From Tidjanibacter sp. (GTDB lineage: Bacteria > Bacteroidota > Bacteroidia > Bacteroidales > Rikenellaceae): a stretch of DNA of 64,000 nt. Position 1 is the stretch's first letter. Each line of letters begins with the position of its first letter. Of the stretch, positions 50,821 to 59,602 are shown piece after piece. The notes beneath the pieces were generated by a model. It ran no database searches. It was not told the DNA's origin and saw only the letters and a program-made list of their open reading frames with translations. Position numbers and translations under genes: made by a program. The stretch covers positions 1 to 64,000 of the forward strand of contig JAFVSY010000028.1 of assembly GCA_017503465.1 (NCBI GenBank), read 5' to 3'.

Positions 50821-51924
50821 CTATATGTAAACGTCCTCGTTGGACTTCAGTGTGGTCCACTCCTTGATGCTCACCGTTACGTTCAGCGAAGCACCGCTGA
50901 TGTGCATCGTAAAGAGGTATTTCTTGCCCGGCTCCAAGGTGATTTCGGGCAGGTAGGCACGGTGGAGTGCTTGGTCGCCCACCTCGGTTTTGAACACAAA
51001 GGATACTTTGTTGGCCGCAATCTGCTGCGGAATGGCGAACACCACACCCTCACCATCAAAGGCTATGGCTCCGGTGTCTTCGCTCTTGCCGATGGCCCTA
51101 CTTCCTGTCCACTTATAGTTGTTGTTGGATGGAGTTGCGGGGGTCCAGTGGATGGTGGTTGGGGTGTCGCCGGCCTTCCTTATGCCATAGTACAACACGC
51201 CCGAGGCGGCAATGCCGTCGATGTAGGCCTCGGTGAGCTTGTCGCTATCATCGCTTGTGTGCACCACCTTGAATTGGAGGGCCGAGAGCACGTGTTGGAA
51301 CGCCAACCTGACCTTATCCACACCTTCGGGGTCCTGAATGGGGTTGCGCATCGTGCGGGCCACCATAAGGTCGAACTTGTTGGTCTGGGTGTAGTAGTTG
51401 AGCACCAACTTGGTTGCATCGCTCATCGCCTGGATGTTTTCGGGTGGTAGGCCTGTTTGGGGGCTTGTGCCATCGGGGTTGTAGGGCACAAAGGCTCTGA
51501 ACTCGTGGTCCATCAGTCGGTGCCACGGACGGCGGGGCTCTTCGTCGGTGCCGCAGTTGTAGAGCGAGGTGTCGCCATAGACCCATTGGTTGGTGTATGT
51601 GTCGCCCTTTGCGTCGGTGTAACGTGCGGTGTAGTAGAGAGTTTCGGGGTGGTTTTCGAAGATGGGGTCGCCCGTTTCATACATACCGAACACGGCGATT
51701 TTGTGGTTGGCGAGGTTGCTTTCCACAAGGGCAGAGGAGCCTGCGCCTGCACGTCCTTCCTTCTCCTCGGGGCTTTCGGTTTGTTGTTTGGCCAATTCGG
51801 TGGGCGCACCAAAGGAGAGCAACGGCTCTGTGCTGCCATCCGAGGGGATGTTCACCTCGGGGGCTTTGCAGGAGGCCAATGCTGCCACCACTCCAAGTGC
51901 CAAATATGTCGCAAATCTTCTCAT
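50821..51924 (-). CDS. Fimbrillin-family (Mfa-like) lipoprotein A
   Basis: Fimbrial subunit or accessory protein of 367 residues with a lipobox signal peptide (MRRFATYLALGVVAALASC). The fold pattern is Mfa-like fimbrillin (PF13149): IAVFGMYETGDPIF, HEFRAFVPYNPDG for the early strands, a central VRLAFQHVLSALQFKVV, and the C-terminal EPGKKYLFTMHISGASLNVTV. The lipobox suggests the usual route in which a protease trims the N-terminal strand and subunits polymerise by donor-strand exchange. That is known for the family, not shown here. The gene is followed by the 50636-50818 repeat. Confidence 0.87.
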   Translation of the reverse strand: MRRFATYLALGVVAALASCKAPEVNIPSDGSTEPLLSFGAPTELAKQQTESPEEKEGRAGAGSSALVESNLANHKIAVFGMYETGDPIFENHPETLYYTARYTDAKGDTYTNQWVYGDTSLYNCGTDEEPRRPWHRLMDHEFRAFVPYNPDGTSPQTGLPPENIQAMSDATKLVLNYYTQTNKFDLMVARTMRNPIQDPEGVDKVRLAFQHVLSALQFKVVHTSDDSDKLTEAYIDGIAASGVLYYGIRKAGDTPTTIHWTPATPSNNNYKWTGSRAIGKSEDTGAIAFDGEGVVFAIPQQIAANKVSFVFKTEVGDQALHRAYLPEITLEPGKKYLFTMHISGASLNVTVSIKEWTTLKSNEDVYI

Positions 51925-52068
51925 CCTAATCCAAGTTGTCCGTTCCTTTTTTATGTGCTTCCCACCACCGCTGCCGGTCGTTGCTTTCTCACCCCTTCAC
52001 GCTGCCGAGCCTCTCTGCCGTATGTGGTCTTTGTTCTCCACCAACCACCCCCTTACGGCTTGGCTCCT

Positions 52069-53028
52069 CTAGTCGGTGAGGCCCGTGATGCTGTCGTGTA
52101 GGAAACTTATCTTGTTTGTGTATATCTTCAGTGTGTAGGCATACTGTCTGCCTGGTTCCCAGAGTGCATCTTTTTCTATCTCAAGCACTTGGTTGGGTAG
52201 GGTGGCGTCCTCGTAGAGGAAGTCGCACACAAGCACGACCTTCATTTTTGCCATTTGTGGCATCAACCACACGGGGGCACCGAGGGAGCGTATTTCGCCC
52301 GGGGCCACGACCTCTGCGCCTTCAAAGAAGGGCTGCTTGTAGTGGTTGCCGCTTGTGCTCCACGAGGGGGTGGGGAGCGACACAAACGAGCCTTGGTGTC
52401 GTAGCTGCTCCACCGATAGTGAGCGCACCCTCACGCTGACGTGTTCGGGCAGGTGTGGGATTACCGAAAATTGCACCGCGCAGAGGGCACTCGTAAATGG
52501 TAGGTTTACCACACCGCCACTCGCTCCATATTTCTTGTCATACACAGGGCCGGCCCACATCAACTCTCGGCTCTTTTCGTTCAACACATCCACATTGTTG
52601 AACATCACGCCATTTTTGTACGAAAACTCTGCTTGTGCATCGGCGGGCGAGTAGGCGGCAACGGTGATTTGCTTCAGAACGGGCCACTTGCAGGGCTCTG
52701 CGGTGTTCCATTCGGAACCGTTCCACGCCACCTCTTGGTTGTTCACCAACACCTCGGCGTGGGAGCCACCATACTCCCAAGAGAGGTTTTCGTCGAGGGC
52801 CATAACCCACACACCAAATTTTTCGTCTTTGGGGTAGATGTTTGAGGGAGTTGCGGACTCCTCAACACTGCCACCGCCCTGCATTACCTGCGAGGCGACA
52901 ACGATGGGCTCATAGGTGATTGCACCAAGGTCGGGCCACGTCCTCTCGGCGCAACCTCCCAACAGCAGGAGTGCTGCTGTCGCCAAGGTTGCGAGGAGTG
53001 GTGTTGCTATGTGGCAAAGCGGTTTCAT
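52069..53028 (-). CDS. Fimbrillin-family lipoprotein B
   Basis: A 319-residue lipoprotein (MKPLCHIATPLLATLATAALLLLGGC). It shares the fimbrillin pattern: FGVWVMALDENLSW, VAAYSPADAQAEFSY, LPFTSALCAVQFSVI with the conserved central strand, and a C-terminal EPGRQYAYTLKIYTNKISF. It is shorter than its neighbours. It lies 51 bp downstream of fimbrillin C. It is likely a minor shaft or accessory subunit; order in the operon is the only evidence for its place. Confidence 0.84.
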   Translation of the reverse strand: MKPLCHIATPLLATLATAALLLLGGCAERTWPDLGAITYEPIVVASQVMQGGGSVEESATPSNIYPKDEKFGVWVMALDENLSWEYGGSHAEVLVNNQEVAWNGSEWNTAEPCKWPVLKQITVAAYSPADAQAEFSYKNGVMFNNVDVLNEKSRELMWAGPVYDKKYGASGGVVNLPFTSALCAVQFSVIPHLPEHVSVRVRSLSVEQLRHQGSFVSLPTPSWSTSGNHYKQPFFEGAEVVAPGEIRSLGAPVWLMPQMAKMKVVLVCDFLYEDATLPNQVLEIEKDALWEPGRQYAYTLKIYTNKISFLHDSITGLTD

Positions 53029-53079
53029 CTATCTGTTTGGTTTGTTTGTGCTTGTCTTTATTGTTGTTGGTCTTGCGCC

Positions 53080-54171
53080 CTAATCAATGGTGATTGTGTA
53101 GTCGCCGCCATCGGCCCAGTCGGCAGAGATTGTTGGCTTGTCGAACTCGATGAACGAGGGGGCACCCTTGTCCCACGTTAGGTAGTAGGTGTAGACCTGC
53201 CCCGGTCCCCAGTGACTGTCGGTAAACTTTTCTCGCAGGTTGATTACCACGTTGTGCACAGCATTGTCCTTGGTGTCGTGCCACTCCACGTAGATTTCGG
53301 CCTGCGTTCCCTCGGCACCCTCAAGGTGCACCTGTGGCAGTATCAACATCTTCTCTCCCACCTTGGTAACGCCAACGATGAGGTCAATACCCGTGGGGTT
53401 GGCCGCATCCTGGGTGTAGTCATAGACCACAAAATCCTTCGACTCGCCCGCTGCTCTGGTCCACCTCTCCGTGGCCGAGGAGAAACTACCCTTTGTGGCC
53501 AACTGCCTCAGCTCCACCTTCCTGACGTGGATGTGGTATTGAATACCGTCTTCCTCATATTCCGACACCAAGCCGGCCACGATTTGCACCTGCGAGAGCA
53601 CGTGTCGGAACACCGTGGGCACCCCGTTGGGTGTGTTCTTGTAGGTGCGGTCTTTCTGCCCTGCGCCCACCTCGGCAATCATCAGGTCTATCCCCTTGAG
53701 TTGCTCCGAGGCGGTATCCCAATCGGTAACGATGGTGGCGTCTTGGGCGATGTCGATGGAGATATTGGTTATTTGGTTTCCGAGGTTGTCGGCCCACGGT
53801 GAGTGTGCGAAGAAGGTGAGGGTGTGGGTGTAGGGCCAGAGTTGTTTGGGGTTGGCCACCCACGCTCCGAGGCCCTCGTTCCACTCCACCTTGACACCTG
53901 CAAAGTACTCCTCTGCGAGGTCGTTCTTGCTCTGGTCCCAGAAGTAGTCGCGTGGCATCCAGTAGGCAGTGGCGGCAAATGGGCGGTCGGTGGGGTAGAC
54001 AAGTTGTTCACCCGCACGCACCACGTCGGGAAGCCCCACTACGGTCTGAAATCCGATAGTGTTCTCCTCCTGTGGTATCGGCTCGGGGCCGAAATTGACA
54101 CACCCCGCCAAGGCGAGGGCCAGGGCCATTGCTGCGAGTAGTGCCGATATGTGCGCTCTGGTGTTTAACAT
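53080..54171 (-). CDS. Fimbrillin-family lipoprotein C
   Basis: A 363-residue lipoprotein from the ATG at 54171; a TTG four codons upstream was rejected. The signal is MLNTRAHISALLAAMALALA followed by AGC. Fimbrillin features: FAATAYWMPRDYFWDQ, LTFFAHSPWADNLGN, TVFRHVLSQVQIVAGL in the middle, and GPGQVYTYYLTWDKGAPSF at the C-terminal strands. It is similar in plan to fimbrillin D (54365) and probably arose by duplication. The gap to fimbrillin D upstream is 193 bp, with no strong terminator. Confidence 0.86.
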   Translation of the reverse strand: MLNTRAHISALLAAMALALALAGCVNFGPEPIPQEENTIGFQTVVGLPDVVRAGEQLVYPTDRPFAATAYWMPRDYFWDQSKNDLAEEYFAGVKVEWNEGLGAWVANPKQLWPYTHTLTFFAHSPWADNLGNQITNISIDIAQDATIVTDWDTASEQLKGIDLMIAEVGAGQKDRTYKNTPNGVPTVFRHVLSQVQIVAGLVSEYEEDGIQYHIHVRKVELRQLATKGSFSSATERWTRAAGESKDFVVYDYTQDAANPTGIDLIVGVTKVGEKMLILPQVHLEGAEGTQAEIYVEWHDTKDNAVHNVVINLREKFTDSHWGPGQVYTYYLTWDKGAPSFIEFDKPTISADWADGGDYTITID

Positions 54172-54364
54172 CCTTACAACCAAATCTCTGTTTTCTTCTT
54201 TTTTCCCCCACTCACGCCTATTCTATTGTCGTGTGTGGGCACAATACACAAAATCTTGTGTTTGTCTGTTTGTGCCCCGGGGGAGTAGTCGGCTCCCTCC
54301 GAGGCTTGGTTGGCGCAGGAGGCTTGTGTGCCTTTGCGCCTTGGGTTTGTTCTATGCCACCGTA

Positions 54365-55369
54365 TTAGATTTCGATGGTGTAGGAGTTTTCGCTGGACTC
54401 GTCCCAACCCTCTTCGGTGGGAGCCCAAATAATCTGCTCAACATCACCGATGGTGAGGTTGTAGCTAATCAACTCGTTGATACTCCAACGCTGGTCTACG
54501 CTGTCGAGGTCGTGGAGCGAGATTTTAACATTCACGGTCTCGGTAGCGGAGCCACTCTCTACGGTGTAGGTAACCTCCAGCTGGCTGGCCGAGGTGAATG
54601 CCTGAGGAATAACATAGATGTGGTCCAGGGGCACAGCAGTGGTTACGTCAGTTACGGTGATGGCGCCGTCAAACAACACACAGCTCTCGCTGCTGGGGCC
54701 GGCAGCCACAGTCCAATAGTCGTTCACACCGGTGGTGCCGGGAACGTGGTTGTAGGGCATAGTGTAGGTACCGGTGTGGTAAACACCATTGAGTTTCACC
54801 TGGGTCAGTGTGATGTCACGAACATCATCGGCAGCCTTGGTGATACCAACCTTGATTTGGGTGAGTTTGTGGCGGAACACGGTGTTCACGGGGTTACCCT
54901 TTGCCTCTTTCACGATGTCGGCAACCATAAAGTCTATGTTTTTGTTGGTCTCCACGCTGAAGTCGGCAAACACATAGTTCCTGTTTGCGTCCCAGGTACG
55001 GGTTGCGGAGATGCCCTCAGGAGCATAGGCGAAGAAGGTCAGGCTACCCTTGGCAGGCCAATAGTAGGCGGTGCTGGTGGTCCAAACGGTCTCGCCACCG
55101 AGCGACCTCTGCTCAACCCTCTCGTTGGCGAAGTACTGTGCGGCGGTGGTGTGTACACCGGCCCAAGTCTCACCCTCATTCAAGAGGAAGGCAGCTGCCA
55201 CAAAGTGGTTGTGGCTGGTGTAGGCGGCACGGCCATCGGTCTGCAAACCCGAAACGGTTGCAAAGTCGATACGCTCGCCCTGTGCATAGTTGCCCGAAAA
55301 ATCAACATCGTTCTTTACGCAACCAACGAGTGCTGCACAAGCGGCTGCAATAGCGAAAATCTTTTTCAT
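54365..55369 (-). CDS. Fimbrillin D, likely main structural subunit
   Basis: A 334-residue lipoprotein (MKKIFAIAAACAALVGC, Cys 17). Fimbrillin pattern: HFVAAAFLLNEGETW, LTFFAYAPEGISATR, TVFRHKLTQIKVGI, and a C-terminal SINELISYNLTIGDVEQI. It directly follows the anchor-like genes in the operon and has a long A-rich leader (55370-55540). Such leaders go with high expression in Bacteroidetes. Both points suggest it is the main shaft pilin; this is inference. Confidence 0.87.
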   Translation of the reverse strand: MKKIFAIAAACAALVGCVKNDVDFSGNYAQGERIDFATVSGLQTDGRAAYTSHNHFVAAAFLLNEGETWAGVHTTAAQYFANERVEQRSLGGETVWTTSTAYYWPAKGSLTFFAYAPEGISATRTWDANRNYVFADFSVETNKNIDFMVADIVKEAKGNPVNTVFRHKLTQIKVGITKAADDVRDITLTQVKLNGVYHTGTYTMPYNHVPGTTGVNDYWTVAAGPSSESCVLFDGAITVTDVTTAVPLDHIYVIPQAFTSASQLEVTYTVESGSATETVNVKISLHDLDSVDQRWSINELISYNLTIGDVEQIIWAPTEEGWDESSENSYTIEI

Positions 55370-55540
55370 AGTGCTAATTGTTAGGTTAAAAAGTGAGTAA
55401 ATTTAGTTAATTGTTTTGAATTGTTTGTTGTTTGTTGTTTGTTTTGTGTTTTTTTTGATTTTTCCTTTTTGTTTGTTTTTATGTCCGTTTTTATGTCTGT
55501 TTTTTGTCTTATTTTCGTTTTGTAACGTTGGTCTTGCGGC
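55370..55540 (-). promoter_or_regulatory. A-rich leader of fimbrillin D
   Basis: On the minus strand this is a long run of AAAAC, ACAAAC and ACATAAAAAC units with almost no G or T. No -7 box was found in it. It is likely an unstructured, translation-enhancing leader, perhaps after transcript processing. Confidence 0.45.
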
Positions 55541-55558
55541 CCACTCTCCGAGGGGTGG

Positions 55559-56578
55559 CTACAAAATTACCCAGTGGTGCTCCTCTTGCCAATCCTCCAT
55601 CTCCGGCAGGAAACCACCACCCGCAGTCGGCGGCGTAGTGGGCGGGTCTATCACAATGGTCTGGTCCAACAACAACCAATTGTGCTGCCTGCACAGGTCG
55701 CTCTCAAAGAGGTGGGTGATGTTGTACTCTCTGGTTTCGGTACGGCCATCCACGGTGTTGATGTCGAACGAAATCCACAACTCGTTGTTGCTATCCTCAA
55801 TGCGTCCAAAGGTGTTGAACACATTGCACAAGACCGCTTTGCCATCGTCCTCACTCTTGACCAGCGTGAGGTAGACGGCCGTTTCGGGGTTGTCAACCCT
55901 CTTGCGCCCGCCAATGAGGTTGCTACCCGCAACGCCCGAAATCACCGCCTGCGCACTCGACACCCATTGGAGTCCCTCCACCTTCACCTGAAGGTAGAAA
56001 CTCTCCACCACCGAGGAGGCCTCGGCATAGATGGTGTGCATCTCATCGTGCCACGGGATGTGTTCTTTGGGGTTGGTGGCCACCAGAACGTGGTCGGGTT
56101 GGTAGCGGATGTCAAGCCTTTGGCCCACACGGGTGTTGAAGCGGCTGGAGAGCAACTCCGACACGGGGTCCGAATAGGCTTCGATGGTGCTGTGGCTGTG
56201 GTCGTTGCGGATTTGGGCGGAGCGAAGGTCAAAGTTGTAGACAACCATCTCGTAGTCGCCGGGGAGCACACCCACACGTCCCGAAATCACCCTGTTGCCA
56301 TCCGCATCCGTAGAGAGCGAACTGATGTAACTCTCGCCCACAATCTTGCTCTTGCCGGGCTCGTAGAACAACACGCGCAACATCTCGGGCTCCACTTTGG
56401 GCAGCGGGATGTTGGGGTTGTAGATGTCGCACGTTACGTTGCGCAGCGAGCGGGTGTTAATCGTTACCTTCAACTCCGTGGTGAAGTTGGGGTCCAGCAG
56501 GGGCCTGCGCTGGCAACCTGCCACCGCCAGCACCACCACGAGGGCCGCCAAAAGGTATGTTCCCAACCTCTTCATCAT
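55559..56578 (-). CDS. DUF5119-like fimbrial lipoprotein (probable anchor/assembly subunit)
   Basis: A 339-residue lipoprotein (MMKRLGTYLLAALVVVLAVAG then CQ). The immunoglobulin-like start LKVTINTRSLRNVTCDIYN and VLFYEPGKSKIVG resembles DUF5119/FimB-Mfa2-type minor subunits, which cap the base of the fimbria at the outer membrane. VLPGDYEMVVYNFDL is the usual next strand pair. Its start overlaps the stop of the DUF3575 gene by 4 bp (ATGA), indicating translational coupling. The domain call is from recalled family patterns. Confidence 0.78.
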   Translation of the reverse strand: MMKRLGTYLLAALVVVLAVAGCQRRPLLDPNFTTELKVTINTRSLRNVTCDIYNPNIPLPKVEPEMLRVLFYEPGKSKIVGESYISSLSTDADGNRVISGRVGVLPGDYEMVVYNFDLRSAQIRNDHSHSTIEAYSDPVSELLSSRFNTRVGQRLDIRYQPDHVLVATNPKEHIPWHDEMHTIYAEASSVVESFYLQVKVEGLQWVSSAQAVISGVAGSNLIGGRKRVDNPETAVYLTLVKSEDDGKAVLCNVFNTFGRIEDSNNELWISFDINTVDGRTETREYNITHLFESDLCRQHNWLLLDQTIVIDPPTTPPTAGGGFLPEMEDWQEEHHWVIL

Positions 56579-57891
56579 TTGCGCCCTCCTTTCGTGCCGA
56601 TGGTGATGGGTACCACAAGCGACACCTCTGCTTTGGTGGGGCCAAACCAGTGGAGTCGTCCGGAGTTGAACTTATCTCGTATGAGGTCCTGCCAATCGTC
56701 CGTGGGAACGTAGTGGCGGTAGGGGATTTGTGCATAACCAACCGAGAGCGAGAACTCGAGGTTCATACGCTTACCGATGGGGGTGGAGTAGCCGTAGGTG
56801 AGGCCCGCACTCCAGAACTCGCCCTGGTAGCAACCCCACGTGCGAGCCTGAAAGTCGAACATACCACTCATCGCATAGGCACCAACAAAGTGTCCAACGA
56901 GCCTATCTCTGGCCACAAAGTTCTTCCTTGCAGCCACGGGCTTCGGCGCAAACCACCACCTTGCCTCGCCACCAATGGAGAGCAACTGCAAACAGTAGCG
57001 GTTGTCTTCGCTCAGCCACCATGGACAGATGTGGTTGTAGACCAGCGAGAAACGGTCGCCAATGGGAGCCTCCACCGCAAAGTTCACCACCGAGCCCAAG
57101 TCGTAGAGTGCGTTGGTCTTGAGGGCTAATATGGTCTTGGTGGCCGGGGTGGTATGTTGTGGCTTGGTGGGGTGTTGCAGTCCCTGTATTGTGGACTGTG
57201 TCCACACGCCCGCAGGCTCTCCATCCAACCCAATGGACGTGGACTTCGGCGCGGCAAGCCTCATAAGTGGCAGAGGGGTGTCGAATGCGGGGAAGGGCAG
57301 AGCGAGGTTGTCCTCCGACCAGTAGAGTATGCAGGTTGCTGCGGTACGCAGGTAGGGGAGGATGTTGCGGCGAACATAGGAGTAGGGCCTTCCACCGCGC
57401 AGCCTCATCAGCTGACGCATCTTTTTGTCGGGGTGTACGCCCTCCTTGCGCAACACCTTGAGCACCTCTTTCTTGTGGGGCACCTTGCGGTCGGCCTCAA
57501 TCATCTGGATGAGGCCCGCGTAGTCCTCGCCTCGTGCGTTGGTGCGGATTTGTTCCAACGAAAGGCTCTTGTAGTTCTTCAGCAGCCAATACTTGGTGGT
57601 GCCGGCACGCTTTTGCGATAGGCGGTCGTTGTAGGATACGGTACCCTCGGGCGATGCGTGGGCAACGATGACGACGCTGTCTACACGCACGCCTTGTGCG
57701 TCAAAAAACTTGTTGAGTGTGGAAATGCTTTGGCTGTTGGTGAGATAGGAGCTATCGAGCACCCATTTGTCGTGGCGGAAGTAGAGCGTGACGGCAAGTC
57801 GATGTGGCTCCCTTTGCTGGGCCCACAACGACACACTACACAGCAGTGTGGCAATCAATAGAACAATTTTTTTGCCTTGTGCACTCATCAC
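56575..57891 (-). CDS. OmpA-like/DUF3575 outer-membrane protein, first gene of the fimbrial operon
   Basis: A 438-residue exported protein with a signal peptide (KKIVLLIATLLCSVSLWAQ). An N-terminal OmpA-like domain (about 28-110) shows LYFRHDKWVLDSSYL and SVVIVAHASPEGTVSYNDRLSQKRA, the peptidoglycan-binding signature. After a Pro/Thr linker a DUF3575 beta-barrel-like domain follows (about 255-430, LKTNALYDLGSVVNFAVEAP and the final VPITIGTKGGRK). DUF3575 genes commonly lead Bacteroides fimbrial operons, probably tying the assembly to the cell wall. The upstream region holds a -7 box, a palindrome and a C9 tract. Confidence 0.88.
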   Translation of the reverse strand: MMSAQGKKIVLLIATLLCSVSLWAQQREPHRLAVTLYFRHDKWVLDSSYLTNSQSISTLNKFFDAQGVRVDSVVIVAHASPEGTVSYNDRLSQKRAGTTKYWLLKNYKSLSLEQIRTNARGEDYAGLIQMIEADRKVPHKKEVLKVLRKEGVHPDKKMRQLMRLRGGRPYSYVRRNILPYLRTAATCILYWSEDNLALPFPAFDTPLPLMRLAAPKSTSIGLDGEPAGVWTQSTIQGLQHPTKPQHTTPATKTILALKTNALYDLGSVVNFAVEAPIGDRFSLVYNHICPWWLSEDNRYCLQLLSIGGEARWWFAPKPVAARKNFVARDRLVGHFVGAYAMSGMFDFQARTWGCYQGEFWSAGLTYGYSTPIGKRMNLEFSLSVGYAQIPYRHYVPTDDWQDLIRDKFNSGRLHWFGPTKAEVSLVVPITIGTKGGRK

Positions 57892-57982
57892 CTCTTCATT
57901 TACCTAAAAACGCCAACCACCACGGAGGGGCAACACACCTTTGCAGGGGGCGTTGCTGTTGGCGCATACTTCACCCATATAA

Positions 57983-57990
57983 CAAATATA
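57983..57990 (-). promoter_or_regulatory. -7 box of the fimbrial operon promoter
   Basis: TATATTTG on the minus strand, about 92 bp before the DUF3575 start codon. Spacing to the nearest TTG (23 bp) is not ideal, which fits a promoter that needs an activator. Confidence 0.5.
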
Positions 57991-58017
57991 TACAAAAATC
58001 CTCCTTTGAAGTGCAAT

Positions 58018-58036
58018 AAAACACTAAAAGTGTTTT
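58018..58036. promoter_or_regulatory. 19-bp palindrome upstream of the fimbrial promoter
   Basis: AAAACACTAAAAGTGTTTT is a perfect 8-3-8 inverted repeat about 28 bp upstream of the -7 box, a plausible activator/operator site. Confidence 0.5.
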
Positions 58037-58062
58037 TAAGATAGGTATTATGTCGTGATTTA

Positions 58063-58071
58063 CCCCCCCCC
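58063..58071. repeat. C9 homopolymer tract in the fimbrial upstream region
   Basis: Nine cytosines in a row (guanines on the transcribed strand) about 73 bp upstream of the -7 box. Similar C tracts lie at 26781-26788 (C8) and 35724-35732 (C9). Confidence 0.7.
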
Positions 58072-58285
58072 GTTAGAGAATATTGAGTATCCATTTGGGA
58101 CAAATTGCACATTTTGGGGTGTTTTGTGCCCTACGACTCACAAGGTTTTCCTCGTCGGCATATCCACCATAATGGGCTCAGAGGTCCTTAGGGGGCAGGG
58201 TTGGGTTGGTGGTTGGTGGTGGGAAAAATGAACAAGGTGTTCATTTTGCTTTGCCGGCTGTAAAATCCGAAGTTTGCCCCCACCT

Positions 58286-58325
58286 CAAAAAAACACGGGT
58301 ATCGAATTATCCGATACCCGTGTTT
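58286..58325 (-). terminator. Rho-independent terminator of the araC-type gene
   Basis: AAACACGGGTATCG pairs perfectly with 58312-58325; on the minus strand T7 follows. It separates the regulator from the fimbrial operon. Confidence 0.88.
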
Positions 58326-58418
58326 GATAACTCTTTGTTCGTACTCTGGTTGCATCCTGCTCGTCCCCCGCTTGAGCTCTACTCGTACCCAGGTTGCACC
58401 CAGGTTGCGGACCAAGCC

Positions 58419-59321
58419 CTACTCCTCTTTGGCGATGGACTGTCGCCACTCCTGCGGAGTTTGGCCGGTGTAGCGTTTGAAGTAGCGGCAGAAGAACGAT
58501 GGGGTTGCAAAGTTCATACGCTCGCTCACAATGGTGGTCGATATGCCGGCGTTGAGCAACAGTCGCTTGGCATTCTTAATCACAGCGTCTGCAATCATAT
58601 CCGAAGGGGTCATACCGGTTACACGCTTGATTTTGGCCGAGAACTTCTTGGGTGTAAGTCCGAAAAGGTCGGCATAGAACTCCACGTCGCGGTGCTCAAA
58701 CGAGCTGGTAATCAGCATCATATTAAACCTCTTGGCCAGCTGCTCGTTGGCCGAAACATCCTTCACTGCAAGGTTGCGGCGGAGGAAAATGTCCACCAAT
58801 TCGGAACGCAGAATGGCCAAAATGTTGCGGTCAATGTCGGCGCGGTTATAGTTGCGGTAGTTGACCGAAGAGGCCGCAATGTACTCCATCAGTGCGCTGA
58901 TGACCTTGTTCTCCTGCTTAAGTAGCGATATTACAGGCATTTGGCGCAAGCGAGGGAAGGTGTTCACGATGCTATCCACCGACGACTCCTCGTTGATGCG
59001 GCCCACGATTGTGGAGGCCAAAAAGTCGGGCGACACGGTGGTAAACCTACAGTAGGTGCCCGCAAATACGATGAGCATCTGGCCTGCCTTGATGGTGTGG
59101 GAGGTGCCATCAACCGACACCAACAAACTGCCGGCCCTGCATATCCAAATCAACACGCCGTCTTTGAGCATAATGCTTCGGTCCACTGTCGATTTAGTCA
59201 TCTTGTCGCCACTTGCAATCTCAAAGTAGTGGAACGAGGGCTCGGGGCGCAGTTGTAGACTTTTGACAATGAAATCAAAGTCAAACACTAAACTGTGTTG
59301 TTGGTTTTGTGTCGGTGTCAT
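58419..59321 (-). CDS. AraC-family transcriptional regulator
   Basis: A 300-residue regulator. The N-terminal half (about 20-130) is a cupin-like sensor region (MLKDGVLIWICRAGSLLVSVDG, HTIKAGQMLIVFAGTYC). The C-terminal third holds two HTH motifs of AraC type: FYADLFGLTPKKFSAKIKRV and ISTTIVSERMNFATPSFFCR, ending FKRYTGQTPQEWRQ. It has its own promoter (59432-59460) and terminator and lies just upstream of the fimbrial operon on the same strand. Control of that operon is likely from position, but not shown. Confidence 0.93.
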   Translation of the reverse strand: MTPTQNQQHSLVFDFDFIVKSLQLRPEPSFHYFEIASGDKMTKSTVDRSIMLKDGVLIWICRAGSLLVSVDGTSHTIKAGQMLIVFAGTYCRFTTVSPDFLASTIVGRINEESSVDSIVNTFPRLRQMPVISLLKQENKVISALMEYIAASSVNYRNYNRADIDRNILAILRSELVDIFLRRNLAVKDVSANEQLAKRFNMMLITSSFEHRDVEFYADLFGLTPKKFSAKIKRVTGMTPSDMIADAVIKNAKRLLLNAGISTTIVSERMNFATPSFFCRYFKRYTGQTPQEWRQSIAKEE

Positions 59322-59431
59322 AACTAAATGGTTTTGCGGTCGTTATGGTGTGTGCCGTGTGTGAGGAATTCCAGCAAAAACGCACCCTTACGGCTTCGTC
59401 TTTAACCCTCTTGGTGTGCAACTTTCCAAAA

Positions 59432-59460
59432 CAAATGTAGTGGTTTACCAAAAAATGCAA
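59432..59460 (-). promoter_or_regulatory. Promoter of the araC-type gene
   Basis: On the minus strand: TTG (59458-59460), 18 bp, TACATTTG (59432-59439). A 110-bp leader follows. A further TATATTTG box at 59537-59544 lies nearer atpG. The 59322-59602 gap has no clear atp terminator. Confidence 0.6.
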
Positions 59461-59602
59461 CGTTGGAATTGGTGGTTTCTCCACAAAAAACGTACAATTT
59501 TAACACGATTTTTGGCCACGGCGGAAATATTGCACACAAATATAAGGAGAAAATAACACATTGATACTCTTTTGTGGTAAAAAAAGAGAGCAAGGTGGGG
59601 AG

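Larger units (their letters stand above)
57892..58285. other. Upstream region of the fimbrial operon
   Basis: Gene-free. On the minus strand it carries a TATATTTG -7 box (57983-57990; a TTG lies 23 bp upstream of it, longer than the usual 19), a perfect 19-bp palindrome (58018-58036) and a C9/G9 tract (58063-58071). Bases 58072-58285 hold nothing else recognisable. Confidence 0.6.
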
